Positions 63,955 to 64,000 of a DNA stretch of 64,000 nucleotides are shown one piece after another. Under the pieces are notes generated by a model. It searched no databases and was not told the DNA's origin. It worked only from the letters and a program-made list of their open reading frames with translations. A program made the translations under genes and the position numbers. The stretch's first letter is position 1. Every line of letters starts with the position of its first letter. The stretch comes from CALZJC01 sp963781065. GTDB lineage: Bacteria; Acidobacteriota; Thermoanaerobaculia; Multivoradales; JAHEKO01. The stretch spans positions 62,001 through 126,000 of the forward strand of contig CAWAET010000017.1 in assembly GCA_963781065.1 (NCBI GenBank). The letters run 5' to 3'.

Positions 63955-64000
63955 ATGACCACGAAGGTAACTGCAATCCAAAGGAAAGTGCTCGACGCCC
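63955..64000 (+). CDS. start of an unidentified gene, cut by the window end
   Basis: ATG at 63955 opens MTTKVTAIQRKVLDA before the window ends. An in-frame ATG at 63931 would add eight residues. GAGGA lies 9 nt before the inner ATG. The sequence is less GC-rich than average. Too short to identify. Confidence 0.35.
   Translation, partial: MTTKVTAIQRKVLDA

Overview
The window is a gene-dense, very GC-rich bacterial chromosome segment. Synonymous sites are strongly G/C, GTG and TTG starts are common, and many neighbouring genes overlap by 1-4 nt. Its content fits a Gram-negative, diderm, metabolically flexible bacterium: TonB receptor, AMIN domain, lipoprotein signal, abundant PilZ and DUF4388 proteins, a HEAT-containing chemosensory cluster, GTP-dependent PEP carboxykinase, class I fumarase and a bidirectional [NiFe] hydrogenase. 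I infer Acidobacteriota (Thermoanaerobaculia-like), with Myxococcota-type lineages as the alternative. No rRNA, tRNA or 16S marker is present to settle this.

Layout. 1-6.3 kb: the end of a CrtC/AttH-like protein, then leftward genes for a nucleosidase, a family 2 glycosyltransferase, a cyclase-family lipoprotein, a disrupted S9 peptidase and a ketopantoate reductase remnant. 6.3-11.7 kb: an orphan small protein, a leftward operon (1-pyrroline-5-carboxylate dehydrogenase type ALDH, hotdog thioesterase, ILVBL/HACL2-like ThDP lyase), DUF423, a conserved small protein and a bacilliredoxin. 11.8-25.8 kb: a large signalling locus. Leftward: response regulator, GAF protein, DUF4388 protein, a PilZ-like/transmembrane/AMIN protein and a stand-alone PilZ protein. 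Rightward: cheA, cheW, mcp, a HEAT-repeat protein, cheR and cheB. I read this as a chemosensory pathway controlling surface motility or the cell envelope rather than flagella. 25.9-30.2 kb: a small conserved protein, adenine deaminase, a lectin-like remnant, a KAS III, PilZ and SixA. 30.2-32.2 kb: ECF sigma, putative anti-sigma and DUF4097. 32.3-36.6 kb: a palindromic element, fetAB, an SGNH-TPR membrane protein and short repeats. 36.6-42.4 kb: a VWA protein, an STN-bearing TonB receptor and convergent fecR/fecI. 43.1-44.3 kb: a second SGNH membrane protein. 44.6-51.6 kb: hoxF-hoxU-hoxY-hoxH-hoxW-like protease plus a response regulator, facing a histidine kinase. 51.7-60.5 kb: an SDR, pckG, a GT-C-like membrane protein, class I fumarase, MscS and CorA. 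60.6-64 kb: an AT-richer FMN-binding protein, a CNNM/CorC exporter, a RelE/Phd toxin-antitoxin pair and a gene start running off the end.

How it works together. HoxFUYH would interconvert H2 and NADH, while PEPCK and fumarase link the TCA cycle with gluconeogenesis. The chemosensory and PilZ proteins form the main signalling block. A striking feature is that several conserved genes (S9 peptidase, SGNH-TPR, TonB receptor, second SGNH, pckG, fumarase) are interrupted by frame changes that are all of the +1 type. I interpret these mainly as uncorrected sequence errors, so those genes are annotated across the breaks.
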